From the NCBI GenBank assembly GCA_963573305.1, contig OY754332.1, positions 49,637,559 through 49,701,558 of the forward strand: DNA of 64,000 nt, read 5' to 3'. The first letter of the stretch is position 1, and each line of letters opens with the position of its first letter. This document shows, piece by piece, positions 1 to 11,100 of this stretch. The DNA is from Pyrrhosoma nymphula (Eukaryota; Arthropoda; Insecta; Odonata; Coenagrionidae). The translations under genes and the position numbers were made by a program. The notes beneath the pieces are model-generated. The model was given only the letters and a program-made list of their open reading frames with translations. It was not told the origin of the DNA and made no database searches.

Positions 1-464
1 CGCCCCGCGGATATGCCGTGCTCCTTAATGACTCAATCGCGCGGACGGCGGCCGAGCGCGGGGCGGGAGACGAGGACCCCACGGGGAGGGACTTATCCCC
101 ACGGCGACACTCCTCGATGGAATCACGACGCGGGCTATAGAGTAATTTCGGATAAGTTTTCTTAAATTTGAGGCCATTATCACCTCGCTCTGTGTCTATT
201 AGTGCGTGAATTTAACACGTTCAGATTACGGAGGTCATCATGCACATCCCAGCGAAACGTCTGTCGACCAGAAAATCGGCCAAGGTCTAAGGTGGCTGGA
301 GCGGTGATCGTGGGTCATTGAGAGCACATTTTAATAATTTTGAAGTAAGTCGACATAAATTTGGACTGCAATTCGTTTAAGTGCATCTGTTTATGCGGTG
401 AAACTCACCATGCAGACAGTCATGGAAATAATACAAGAATTACATTTTATTTTTTTCTTCAACT
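1..464. other. GC-rich flank without a recognisable gene
   Basis: The first 130 bases are very GC- and CpG-rich and could be the edge of a CpG island that continues left of the window; the rest is ordinary AT-rich sequence. I see no convincing reading frame, and the open frame crossing 361-795 mostly lies in the untranslated start of the RTE element that follows. Confidence 0.4.
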
Positions 465-474
465 AAAGCATGCG
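465..474. repeat. Left target-site duplication of RTE copy A
   Basis: AAAGCATGCG occurs here and again at 3920-3929, directly after the short ATGA-type tail of the RTE element. An exact 10-bp match at this spot is unlikely by chance and marks the outer ends of the insertion. Confidence 0.75.
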
Positions 475-551
475 CGGGCACCGGTTCACTCCGGTTTTCA
501 ATGTCTCGCGCCCGATCCGTGCGTGAAAACGGGAGAAATTCCCATTTTTAA

Positions 552-672
552 GCCCTTCTCTTGGACTACAACCTTGTCGTGGTTGAAGGGCTTGCGTGCT
601 CCGATGACCCCTAGAGCTGCACTGGCGGGAGCATTGCTCCTGGTAGGGTCACCCATGCCAGATTGGTCGAAG
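552..672 (+). ncRNA. Candidate HDV-like self-cleaving ribozyme in the RTE 5' UTR
   Basis: The segment can be folded into the nested double pseudoknot of HDV-like ribozymes. P1 would pair 552-558 (GCCCTTC) with 585-591 (GAAGGGC), 7 bp starting with G. P3 would pair 570-573 with 581-584 around a 7-nt loop TTGTCGT. P2 would pair 560-568 with 664-672 with one mismatch. A P4-like domain lies at 623-657 and contains the GGAGC/GCTCC hairpin, and C659-A-G-A matches the CNRA pattern around the catalytic cytosine. HDV-like ribozymes are known at 5' ends of R2 and RTE elements. The pairing was done by hand. One problem is that cleavage would fall before 552, while the target duplication puts the insertion start at 475. 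Confidence 0.5.
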
Positions 673-842
673 GTTAGGAGACAGACGAATGGTAGTCCGC
701 GCAGCGTCTGTACCTCAGTGAGGCGGCTGCAAAAGGCGTCTGACCCCAGTGGGGCGGCCTCTGAAGTGATGGTGTCACGTAAAAAACACTATTGAGTAAG
801 GCCAAGGAATACTACCTCAATTAAAACAAAAACCTTGAAATT

Positions 843-2222
843 ATGGACAGTTCTCAATTGATAATGAATCCTGGCAACTACGGGACTCGGCCAAGAGGGC
901 CGGGTGTCGTGCCCGGCAGCGGTGGGAGCAAGGCCCCTGCGGTCGTCATCACACGAAATCCTTGCTCAGACGAAGCAGCAGCAGAGGAAAAGAAAATTAA
1001 GAAGAGGAACGAAACTATAAGAATAGGCACTTGGAATGTTAGGACTATGCTGAGGGCGGGGAAGCTAGAGAATATAAAGCAAGAAATGGAGAGGGTGGGT
1101 GTAGACATCATGGGTCTGGGTGAAGTAAGATGGAAGGATGACGGGGATTACTGGAGCGGCGACTATAGAGTAATTTATAGTGGAGGGAATGAAAGTCAGC
1201 GCGGGGTTGCATTCGTAATGAATAGGAAACTTGGTAGAAAAGTAGTGCATGCAGAACAAGTGAGTGATAGGATAATAGTCGTGGAACTAAAAGCAGAACC
1301 AACGAATTTAGTTATAATCCAGGTTTATATGCCTACCTCTAATCATAAAGAGGAGGAGGTAGATGGGGTGTACGATCAGCTAGAGGAAATAATTGGTAGG
1401 ATACCAGGAAGTAAGCACCTGGTAGTAATGGGGGATTGGAACGCGGTGGTGGGTGAAGGAAGAGATGGGCGGGAGGTGGGCGATTACGGGCTAGGAAGAA
1501 GAAATGACCGGGGCGAGAAAGCTGTGGAGTTTTGCCGCAGAAATAACCTAGTAATTACAAATACATGGTTCAGACATCATCCTCGACGTAGGTACACTTG
1601 GAAGAAGCCGGGAGACACAGACAGGTTCCAGATAGATTATATAATGGTACGTCACAGATACAGGAATAGTGTTAAAAACTCGCATACTTATCCAGGAGCT
1701 GATGCAGACACAGACCACAACTTATTAGTCATGAAATGTCGGGTAAAACTGAAAAAGATAAGAATGGGAAGGAGGGTACGTAAGTGGAATACGGAGGCAT
1801 TAACTGGGGCAATGAAGAAGAAGTATCGGGAGAAGGTGGATGAGATAATGGGTGAGGATCATGGAGTTAGATCAGTGGAAGATGAATGGGGAATTTTGAA
1901 AAATGGAATTATAGAAGCGGCGAAAGCAACGGTAGGCGTAGTGAGTGCAACTAAAATTAGAAAACCGTGGATCACGAAGGAGATGATCAGGGAGATGGAG
2001 GAGAGAAGGAAATGGAAGAGTGTAAACTCAGAGCTAGGTAAGAGAAAATACCGAGAATTTAATAACAGGCTTAGAAGAGAAACAAAGAAAGCAAGAGAGG
2101 CGTGGTGGAGAGAACAGATCGACGCGTTAGAGAAATACCAAAAAGAGGGAAGAGCAGACGCATTATATAGGAAAGTAAAGGAACTGACGGGTGGTAATAA
2201 GGGAAAGGAATTACAACGATAA
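843..2222 (+). CDS. RTE endonuclease domain (N-terminal part of ORF2-like protein), frame-shifted
   Basis: This 459-residue frame encodes the exonuclease-endonuclease-phosphatase domain that nicks target DNA for retrotransposition. Residues 59-300 carry the expected motifs: GTWNVRT (N66), GLGEVRW (E94), QVYMPTS, VVMGDWNAVVG (D198, N200) and TDHNLLV (D291, H292). The first 58 residues are low-complexity and of unclear function. ATG at 843 is the first good start after the UTR. The frame then runs through a basic linker and ends at 2222 because one base is missing around 2206 compared with copy B, where the sequence reads through to the RT. Catalytic residues are all present, so the domain itself looks intact. 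It is often named craniofacial development protein 2-like in automatic annotation, which is misleading. Confidence 0.92.
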   Translation: MDSSQLIMNPGNYGTRPRGPGVVPGSGGSKAPAVVITRNPCSDEAAAEEKKIKKRNETIRIGTWNVRTMLRAGKLENIKQEMERVGVDIMGLGEVRWKDDGDYWSGDYRVIYSGGNESQRGVAFVMNRKLGRKVVHAEQVSDRIIVVELKAEPTNLVIIQVYMPTSNHKEEEVDGVYDQLEEIIGRIPGSKHLVVMGDWNAVVGEGRDGREVGDYGLGRRNDRGEKAVEFCRRNNLVITNTWFRHHPRRRYTWKKPGDTDRFQIDYIMVRHRYRNSVKNSHTYPGADADTDHNLLVMKCRVKLKKIRMGRRVRKWNTEALTGAMKKKYREKVDEIMGEDHGVRSVEDEWGILKNGIIEAAKATVGVVSATKIRKPWITKEMIREMEERRKWKSVNSELGKRKYREFNNRLRRETKKAREAWWREQIDALEKYQKEGRADALYRKVKELTGGNKGKELQR

Positions 2223-2410
2223 CAGACAAGACGGGAAAGGTAATCGTAGAACCGAGAGAGATCCAGGAGAGGTGGAAGGAGTATGTTGAAGAGCTGTATG
2301 GTAAAGAAATATGGCCCAATAGGTTAGATATAGAAAGGGAAGACGATATCGACAGAGATGGCATCGGACCAAGTATCCTAGATAGCGAAATCGAAAGAGC
2401 TATACGAGAC

Positions 2411-3826
2411 ATGAAAAGGAATAAGGCGGTGGGAATAGATGACATACCTGCAGAGTTTTTAAAGAGCATGGGGAAGAACGGAAGAGGAAAACTTTTTGCG
2501 CTAATTCGTAAGATTTATGAGGATGGAGTGTGGCCGGAAGACTTCGCGAAGACTGTACTAATTCCTATACCGAAGAAGAGTAAGGCAAAAACTTGCGAAG
2601 ACTATAGGACAATAAGCTTAATATCCCACGCGGCCAAAGTAGTTCTAAGGATTCTAAACAGAAGGCTAGAGAAGAAGGCAAATGAATACCTGGGTGACGA
2701 CCAGTTCGGGTTTAGGAGAGGGACGGGAACGCGAGACGCTATAGCGGTGATGAGGACGCTAGTAGAAAGAAACCTAGAGTATGGGCAGGATGTTTTTGCA
2801 TGCTTCGTAGATTTCGAGAAGGCGTTCGATCGGGTGGAATGGACGAAATTAATGAGAGTGTTGAAGAAATTAGGGGTCGATTGGAGGGACAGGCGTCTGA
2901 TTCGAAATTTGTATATGAATCAGACTGCGCAGGTTAGGGTAGCCAATGGAGAATCGGGATGGGCCACGATAGGACGGGGAGTGAGGCAAGGGTGCCCACT
3001 ATCGCCGTTGCTTTTTAATGTGTATTCAGAAGAAATGGTAAGGGAGGCTTGGGGGGAGGAGGCTGTAGGAATAAAGGTAGGAGGGGAGCTGATAAAATCA
3101 GTGAGATTTGCAGATGATCAAGCATTGGTTAGTCAGTCGGCCAAGGGGTTACAGTCAATGGTGAATGCATTAGAGGTGCAGTGCGAAAAGTATCGGATGA
3201 AGATCAATCACAAGAAAACGAAAGTAATGAGATTTTCTAGAAGTAAGAAGGCGGGGCTGAATATAAGGGTGGGAGGGCAGAAGATAGAGCAGGTCGAGCA
3301 GTTTACGTATCTGGGTAGTATTTTGGAGGCGAATGGGTTTAGTGGTAAGGACATCAGATGCAGAATTGCGCTCGCTAAAGAAGCATTTTCGAAGAGAAGG
3401 GAATTGATGAGGGGGGGTCTGAGAAGAGACGTAAAGAAGAGGCTGGTGAAAACTTTAATATGGAGCGTGGCGCTATATGGGTCGGAAACTTGGTCATTGC
3501 GAAGGGAGGATGTGCGTAGGCTTGAGGCGTTTGAGATGTGGGTTTGGAGAAGGATGGAGAAGGTTAGCTGGATGGCGAGAAAGACGAACGAGGAGGTATT
3601 GGATATGGTCGGAGAGGAGAGGAAGCTTGTGGCAGAGGTTCGGAGAAGGCAGAAGAGATGGATGGAGGAGGTTTTGAGAGGAGAGGGAATGTTGAAGAGA
3701 GTGATAGAGGGGAGAACACTGGGGAAGCGTGGGAGAGGAAGGAAGAGGATAGGAATTCTGGACGAAATAAGAGGAGGTAGAAGATATGAAGAATTGAAGA
3801 GGGATCTAATAACGGGCCATTCTTAG
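2411..3826 (+). CDS. RTE reverse transcriptase domain
   Basis: This 471-residue frame is the C-terminal part of the RTE polyprotein, which copies element RNA at the nicked target. Visible RT motifs, numbered from the ATG at 2411, are FVDFEKAFDRV (motif A, D134), GRGVRQGCPLSPLLFNVYSEE (residues 188-208) and VRFADDQALV (catalytic FADD, D235 and D236), followed by the thumb and a C-terminal region with ALYGSETWSL and FEMWVWRRM. The same frame is open upstream to about 2210, so 2411 is only the first ATG and the true protein would be continuous with the endonuclease apart from the single-base deletion near 2206. It ends TAG/TAA-type shortly before the 3' UTR at 3827. Confidence 0.93.
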   Translation: MKRNKAVGIDDIPAEFLKSMGKNGRGKLFALIRKIYEDGVWPEDFAKTVLIPIPKKSKAKTCEDYRTISLISHAAKVVLRILNRRLEKKANEYLGDDQFGFRRGTGTRDAIAVMRTLVERNLEYGQDVFACFVDFEKAFDRVEWTKLMRVLKKLGVDWRDRRLIRNLYMNQTAQVRVANGESGWATIGRGVRQGCPLSPLLFNVYSEEMVREAWGEEAVGIKVGGELIKSVRFADDQALVSQSAKGLQSMVNALEVQCEKYRMKINHKKTKVMRFSRSKKAGLNIRVGGQKIEQVEQFTYLGSILEANGFSGKDIRCRIALAKEAFSKRRELMRGGLRRDVKKRLVKTLIWSVALYGSETWSLRREDVRRLEAFEMWVWRRMEKVSWMARKTNEEVLDMVGEERKLVAEVRRRQKRWMEEVLRGEGMLKRVIEGRTLGKRGRGRKRIGILDEIRGGRRYEELKRDLITGHS

Positions 3827-3919
3827 GAGGGAAAGCGAGACAATGTCTCTGAGGTGGGATGCAGAATGGGGACTGTCCAAGAACCTACCAATCAGCTGGT
3901 AGAATACTTGAATGAATGA

Positions 3920-3929
3920 AAAGCATGCG
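3920..3929. repeat. Right target-site duplication of RTE copy A
   Basis: Second copy of AAAGCATGCG, directly after the element's short tail; partner of 465-474. Confidence 0.75.
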
Positions 3930-4294
3930 AAGAGAATTATGAGAAGAGTTTTCGGCTCAGAATTCGAAATTTAGGCAAAACTATATTGAAACATATTGTT
4001 ATCCAATATTTGACTCGGTGTAGCACCTTGATATTTGTTAGCAACATAAATAATAAAAATAAATGTATTATTTCGCGTTTACAAGAAAATCTGTACAAAT
4101 GTAATCGAATTATTATGAAATGTATACGATGAGCCATAAGGCTGCGTGTTAAAATAGCATTGAATTGCCAAAAACCGAATCGGTATGACGCAATTTTTTT
4201 TCGCTTTTAACTATAGATATCACTAATGAGAACAGGCATGCTAAGATTCACGCAAATGTATACAAAAACTAAAAGCGTCCCAACCACCAAAAGG
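3930..4294. other. AT-rich stretch, nothing recognised
   Basis: Ordinary AT-rich DNA with stops in all frames and no motif, terminal repeat or RNA gene that I can support. Confidence 0.4.
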
Positions 4295-4375
4295 TGTAAA
4301 AAGAACCTCAGGATTTGAATTTGGAATTCTCCGTTAGACGAGCGCACCACTCACGTGGTTAAGACGCACGCAATC
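4295..4375 (-). repeat. Possible tRNA-like SINE head
   Basis: On the minus strand a B-box-like AAATTCAAATCC (4311-4322) follows an A-box-like region with GAGTGGTGCGCTCGTCTAA (4335-4353), spaced as in tRNA-derived SINEs. There is no cloverleaf good enough to call a tRNA gene and no second copy in this window. Confidence 0.35.
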
Positions 4376-5220
4376 AATGACGGTTAGTTATAAAATTATT
4401 GATCATTATTAGTTGGCCAGAGAATCAATTAATTCTGACAATGGGTACGTTATTCATTTGCTTCTATGTTCACCGCAAGGCAGCACACTACTACACCATC
4501 GGGAAATCCCGGAGAAACTGCACTGGGAACAATGGCTGCCCATACAGCCATGCTTCGCATCCAAAGGTGAGCGAAGAGCAAGGCTAAAGTTTGGAATACC
4601 CATGTCAGGACGCGATCTGTGCAAGGAAAGTTACAAATCCGCGGGAAATATAAAGTCAAAATCTAGTGCAGCAAAAGCGACATTCTGTGTGTCTAAGGCA
4701 CGACATCCGGTGAGGTAAACTCATGACGCGAGAAATGTGGACCCGGAGACCCGGACCCGGAGACGCACATTCGCGAGAACAAACTGGCATAAGCCACGAA
4801 TTGCTGATGACCGGATGAGTCATCCCGATCAAACATTGAATCCAGCCGTCCATTTGAGGCCGTCTCCAAAAGTTCGCGACGCGCGTCCATCGGCCGCCCC
4901 TTGTCCGTTTCTTTTTTCCTGCCACACGACCGCCGAGCTGCGGAATGCAGGCGGGCGCCGTCGCCTGCGAGCGCCGGGTTTGGTCACGTGACTAGACGGG
5001 GGGAAGAGGGGCGGGGAGACTTATCGCCGATCGAAGGATCCATCCCGCGCAATTCTTCGCGGGGAGCGACAAATGCTGTCGTGGGATCGAGATTCCGGGC
5101 GTTCCTCTGCGGAAGGAAAACACTGCATGGAGTCGAAGTTGCAGAGGATGATTCCTGGAGAGGGCATACGATTGGGTGAAGGGGTACGATAATACCCAGT
5201 GTAGTTCCTCCCATGAAACA
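4376..5220. other. Moderately GC-rich segment with an E-box palindrome
   Basis: From about 4720 to 5200 the sequence is GC- and CpG-rich, with open frames on both strands as expected from composition. It includes a small direct repeat of CCCGGAGAC-type sequence near 4741-4766 and a perfect GTCACGTGAC palindrome at 4983-4992, the core of bHLH-type sites. No exon could be recognised; a promoter role is only a possibility. Confidence 0.35.
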
Positions 5221-6960
5221 TATTTTTTCAGTACTTAAATACTGACCACAAGTATCGTCCGGAAAACAAAAAATAGAGTGTGGGTATATACTCCAAGAAT
5301 GACGTCCATTTCGTAAAGCGTTTACCTATTACGTTTTCCATAGAAAGATAGCAAATGACATAATTATATCCGAGCATACTCAGATCAACAGTCTCTTTGA
5401 GTAAGATCGCTGGTCACGGGGGAGCTTGACTAGGGAGACGAAGTGGAACGGCCAACGCTAAAGTATATTTTTACCTTTGCTGTTTTTCGCTCGAATTCAT
5501 TTAGATAAATATTGGATATTCACGAAAATTATAGTATGAAATAATTCCATGCCGATGATAATTGACTAAATTTGACGACATGCAGAGAACAGAGACTCGA
5601 GGAACACCTAACTTGAAAAAACTGAAAGGAAGGCTAACCAACGGCACCAGTTGCGATATCTATTTTCCAATGAATGCTGGATATCTTTTTTTATTTTTTA
5701 TTTTTATTTTATATTACCACCGAAAACAGCACATATTGGCCACAGTTTACGCAAACAGCACATATCGGAAACAGTTTACGAAAAAATATTTATATTCCGC
5801 TCACATGGCCGTAATGATATGATGATAAATGTAGCAGAAAAAAGAAGTATGGAAGCAATAGAAAATTTGTGCCATCGAAAAGAATGATGAAGACCAAGGG
5901 AATGGAGAGAATCGTCAAAGAGGAGGATTTGAGGAGAAAAGGAGTTTAATGAGACTCAACCATGGAGCTAAAGAGAAAAGAAGAAATAAAAACTCCGCAA
6001 ATTTATCGGGCACATTTTGCGATTAAGCCTCCGGAAATCAGTGCTGGAAAGAATAAATAGGGAGAATCATCGAAGAAGTCTGAATATGGGATTCATTAAC
6101 CAAGTTATGGGGGATATTAAAATAGTGAATTATGAAGGAGTGTAGGTAGAAGGTCGGAGCAGAGTGAAAGGAGAGCTGCGGCGAATAAATATTCGATTTG
6201 ACGATCGTTGCTTAGAAACGTGCAATCTTTTTAGCAAAAAAATGAAGTGAATACGTTTGTAGAGGAACACCCCGAGTGAAACGTTGCATACCTATGTGTT
6301 ATTTGCAAAAGGAATGCACACTACTAACAGGGAAGTCGCGATTCGCCACTTCCCTCAGCGATCAGTCCGGCACGTCGAGTGGTTCAATCGGTGAAAGTTT
6401 ACCCGAAGGGAGCATTTCCTTTCTTGGAGCCACAAGGTCTACAAACACTGGATCCAGAAAACCCACACCACGATAATTTTCCATTAGACGCAACTCACTG
6501 CATTTCCTGGACCCAAAGTGAACACGCCCACCCTTAAATAGATACAATAATAGAGTAGTGATTTCCAGATAATTCATACAAAGCGGTGCACTTATAACCC
6601 CTTCTTATGACATAATTGAGTTTGAGCACCAGAAATAACATTTCCCAAGATACCATTACGCTAGGTATCACAAATATAGTGTGTGCCAAGAGATACGATG
6701 AGAAAGCACTTTTGAAATGCTTTATCCTGCGAGATAAAATAACTCATTTTCGGTTGATTACACTCGAAGTCGTGAAGTAACAAACACACTTTGCAGAGAA
6801 ATCTGTGCTTGCATGACTGTATCCCGTTTTTACATTAAACAACCATTTCGCAATTCTCTTTTTCTGCGTTTTACGGCGGAGTACGGAACTTTGCTTTTGA
6901 AGCTGAAAAGAGAAGATAAATTCACGCTTCATCGCGTACGAATGAGCAGCACCTCCCTCT
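5221..6960. other. Gene-poor AT-rich stretch
   Basis: No frame longer than about 90 codons, no recognised protein motif and no clear repeat boundary. An AT-rich run with a TTTATTTTT block lies near 5688-5712. Confidence 0.4.
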
Positions 6961-6989
6961 TTCACCAATGGAACCCGTTGTAAACCGCT

Positions 6990-8090
6990 GTCCCACGGCA
7001 AACGCGGACCAATCTACACCTGTTGTCCTCGTTAATTCGCCACTCCGCCCGAGGAATCCCGAGATGCAGATTCTTTGAGCGCGTGCATGCAACCTGTAAC
7101 GCGGGAAGAGGCACGCCTCCCTCCCTGCAGTTCCTCGCGGGAAAGTGGCCCTTCATCGCCGCCACCGCGACGACACTTGCCGCGCCCGACCCCCTCCCAC
7201 CCGGCATCGCATTTGCCATTCAAAACAGCGGAGGAGGGCAAGAGGCGCCCTGGGGCAGGGGGGGATCCCCCCCCCCTCCCTCGGGCGGACGGAAAACAAT
7301 TAGATCACGTGTGTGCTTGCGGGGCGCTGGAGCTGGTTCTGCTTCGATGCCGCAGAGGCGTTAAATGGCGAAGGGAGATCCCCGCTGCGGGGGAGGGGCG
7401 GGGGGAGAACGGCGGCGTCCACGCGCGACGCTGCCCCCCTCGCGACGCCGCCGAACCGCGAGGGGCGGCGCCAGGCGCGTCGCAAGTGCCGGGGGACTTG
7501 GGGCGGAAGGAAGGCAATTGTGGCTTGTGCGCTCGAGAGGGAAGCAGAGAGGAAGCGGCCTCTTTAACGCTCTTCCCGCGCGCTATTTTGGCGGTGGACC
7601 AGCTGAGCTTGTTTCTCTGGGGCGGAGGAATGGGGAGGTGTGGGGGGGATGAGAGTGGGGGATGTAAATGTGTGCGGGGCAGAGGGGGAGGGTGGAGCCG
7701 GGCGACGGGGGCGGGACGCGGGGGGCGGGAGGGAAGAGTATGGGCGCCGACTGGCACATCTGGCAAGCAAACGACCTTCCATGGGGATGGGGTGGGGTAA
7801 ACCGGTGTCTCCCTCCCGCCTGGAGGGGCGGCGAGCGGCTCCGCTTAGGAGGGGATGGGGAAGTGGGAAGGAAGGAGGGGAGGGGAAGAGGGTGGGAACT
7901 CCCCCTCCCGGCCCACGATCCCAGAGACGCGTCGTCCGGAGGGGAGCGGACTCGGGAGCCGGACATCGCTCGCCTCTAGCCGCCGGGAGAGTTGGACGGA
8001 CCGGACGCTCGCCCCGTGTCCCAAAAGTCACGGGACTGTCCTGTCCAGTCGGAGGAAGGTTTGCCTCGGAGCGTCTAGTAAAATGAAGAT
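6990..8090. promoter_or_regulatory. CpG-island-like GC-rich region
   Basis: About 1.1 kb of strongly GC-rich, CpG-rich DNA with G-runs, sharply bounded by AT-rich sequence on both sides. Up to five overlapping reading frames are open here (for example 7075-7800 plus and 7564-8103 minus), which reflects lack of AT-rich stop codons; their products are Arg/Gly/Pro-rich and match no family I know. Such islands often mark promoters or first exons in animals. A TTTTGGCGGT element at 7588-7597 resembles E2F-type sites. I cannot place a transcription start. Confidence 0.5.
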
Positions 8091-8103
8091 AGAATTTAGC
8101 CAC

Positions 8104-11100
8104 TTACGGAAATTAACGTTTTTAACGAGGTTCCTCCGCGGCAGTGTGAGAAAAAATACTGTAGTCCACTTCTTCCTTAGGAAGTATTATTTAACAAATT
8201 ATGCTTTTGGTGATGGCGAGCCTTAGCAAATAGAAGATGATGTTAAGGAGCAATATACGGAGATTATTCAACGAATATAATTGTAATTACCACATTTTCT
8301 TGTCATCGGAACCGACTGCAGCAGGATTTCTATCGGACAGACGCATTTTGACTTCAGTTACTTATTTGTAGACTGTAGTTATTTTCTAAATACTTCAAAA
8401 TTGATGTTGAGAAACTGATTAGTTGATACAATACTTTTATCACCAGTCAAATCTTGGAGAGAATGTGCTTCTTGTGAACAATTTATTCGAGCAAAATGGC
8501 ATTTATATTAGATAGGAAAGCACTGTATTCCTGGCGTTTTACCCATTCGCATTTAAAACTAGTTTCAAATTGAATTTTCGAAACAATGGCATGGAAAGAT
8601 AGGCTTTTTTTGTTCAAAGTAAACAGAGGATATTTTTATTGTAAGTAGCCATAATATTAATATAGTTACATTTTAATCACTTTAAGGTGTTTCCATCGTA
8701 TCAAAGGTTACTGACATTTAAGTAGTGCTGCACCGTCGAAACGATAATCACCGCTGGTTTCCGGTAATAGCTAAAATCCGCGCATATGGCTTTCTGAGCG
8801 ATTTCCGACGTTAAGAGTACCCAGTGTGGCCAATAAAGGACTTGCTTAGTTGCACTTTTTACTGATTAGCCTTCGCAATAATAACGAGACAAATTCGTCT
8901 CAAATAATTTCTTTGTTGCAAATGATTGATGCACACAGTAGGAACGAAAATTCGGAGAAAATATACTTCGGTGATTTAAAACATGCAAAGGAGAAACCAT
9001 TTTTGAAAGCTTTAGGGGGAATAGAGAAATTTCCGACAAACATCTTGCCACCAACTAAATCTTTTAAAAACTATCTGGTTATCAATATCAAGCAAAAAAT
9101 AATTTTTTCCCTGGGTGGTCACGAAACACTGACGATCTCGGATATTTGAATAAGTAGGCACAAGATAAATCTTTCGGAATAAATTATATTAATTAAAATA
9201 CGCCTAGACCTAAGATGCATAATAAATCAGAAAGTTATTCACTTCTGAGTTATTTTAAGCACCTTTGAACTACTAATATCGAAGAGAAAAGTTGGAGCGA
9301 AGAAAACCACCACAGAAGACTGCAAACTGGAAAATGGTATCTAGCAAACGAAGAGCGAAGGCGAAGTCAAATTTAGTACTGTAAACCGATAACGGATTGG
9401 TACCACAGGTGCTTGAAGTAAAAACATTGTTTCGTTTCGTACCACTCGATATTCATACCTCGCGAGTTATCTATGCAGGGATAGCCAAGAAGAGCTATGC
9501 ATACATGAACTGACGACCAAAGAGTCCGCAATAGAGTATTTGCGTAAGTGAGGTATTTTGTTGAAATTTATTGTAGCGAGTAGTGTTTGGTTTCGAAATG
9601 CCAAGTACGAAATACCAAGGTATAATTCCTATTAATTAATTTAATAAATAGCTTTTAATATGCATTGTTTTAGCATCGAAATTTCCAAGGTCTAAACGTA
9701 GTGTGACGTCATCTCCCATATTAGGAGAAGCGAAATAGCCTAGCTGTGCGTTGAGAGTGAAATAGTATTTGCCTTTTCGAAGTTATTTCGATATTTGAAA
9801 TAAAACTTTGGTGCTCATCATAAAAGTTGGATTCGCAAAGGCAAGTTCCAATAATCTTCCGGGTGTGGACGCGTTAATGATGGGAGATTTCCTGAGCAAC
9901 ATTGCATTATGATACGATACAATACTCTTTGTAGCTCTTCTTTTTCGCAGTAATTTTTAATTGATATCATCAGGCATCTAACATGGTAATTTTTGGAACT
10001 ACTATTTAGCCTGTAAAAAGGATATTTACCACACAAGGCGGTAAATACAACACAGAACGAATGTAAACAAACCCGGCAGCGATTGTGGAGTAAGGGCGAT
10101 TACGTCACAGCAGATTCAATATGGCCGCTGTCCGTTTGTGCGCAAGGTTCGAAATGTGATTTTAAATCGCTTATTGTTTAAAAAGTAGAAGAGTTACGAC
10201 AGTAACATTTTTGATTTATGGTTTTTACGCACCAAAGCAAAATTTAACATAGTTTCCAAAAATTGTGCAAATACTATTAGATGACGCAGGCGGACGTTTG
10301 GCGGTTGGATAGGTATCCCTCCTCTCTACGAAACACATGGGACTCCATTCAACCCCGAGCTCCATCTGACACACTTCCTATGCCAGCGCTTTCACATGAG
10401 GTTTCTTCCCGCGCCATTTACCCTGCGTAAGTAGTTGATCACGGATTTGGGGTAGTTTGAGCGAGATATCACTCACTATAAAATTCAATCAATTTGGAAT
10501 CGTTCGAATGAATAAGATCTTATCTTTCTAGTGACACCAAAATATCATACATCGCACTACTTTCCGAGGTATTTCCCAAAAAATATAAACGATGGATAGA
10601 CTTATGGATGGATCAGATAGACTAAATTAAAATAATAAGGACTTCCTGAAGCACAGTTCACTTTTAAAATATAACAGTGGGTAGTTATAATGTGTTATTC
10701 AGTAGTTTTACTTTCATAATTTTTACTCACCGTAATTATATTTATCAAATCGAAAAAATATCTTCGGTTTTGGCGGCGTTCTTCAGCGTACGGCATGAAA
10801 AAATCTTAATTATTGTGAATTTAGTTAATTACTGAAATTTTCGGTCATACAAAACTAAGTTTTTATGTCATAAATATCACTAGATTTACTCCATGCTTCT
10901 TTTACCTGCATAATTTTTAAACAAAATTTGAATGTGATCTCTACATCGATTAGAGAAAAATCTCACTTAAACGACCTTAAAGCTCTCCAGTGAAATATTC
11001 ATGAGGTTTCCGCTATTTCTAGACAATGGATCCTTTTTTTTTAATTTCCGTCGTGTTAGTTGTGTGGCGCAAGCAACTAACCCCTGCGGAAATTCCCGAA

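Larger units (their letters stand above)
475..3919 (+). mobile_element. RTE-clade non-LTR retrotransposon, copy A, near full length
   Basis: This 3.4-kb element has a 5' UTR (475-842), an apurinic-type endonuclease frame, a reverse-transcriptase frame, a short 3' UTR and a tail made of a few ATGA/GAATGA units, as in RTE elements, which lack poly-A. It is bounded by AAAGCATGCG at both ends. It is about 98% identical by eye to copy B (24628-27294) over the shared part, so both are young. A single missing base near 2206, relative to copy B, separates the endonuclease and RT frames, so this copy is probably unable to encode the whole protein. RTE assignment rests on the endonuclease motifs and on the C-terminal ALYGSETWSL and EAFEMWVWRRM blocks, typical of insect RTE proteins. 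Confidence 0.93.

Noticed and set aside
130..155. CTATAGAGTAATTT shared between the left flank and the RTE endonuclease (about 1164)
   Set aside because: A 14-base match with no extension on either side; taken as chance.
3477..3677. Arg/Trp-rich frames inside the RTE copies (also 26845-27045) and long minus-strand frames at 25226-25837 and 26576-27058
   Set aside because: Shadow frames of the RTE coding sequence; they occur identically in both copies because the copies are near identical.
4413..4718. Overlapping frames of 60-100 codons at 4399-4925
   Set aside because: Short, on both strands, no family features; composition explains them.
7075..7800. 241-codon frame and several overlapping frames in the GC-rich island
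   Set aside because: Up to five frames are open at once, the products are Arg/Gly/Pro-rich without family features, and the openness follows from the lack of AT-rich stop codons.
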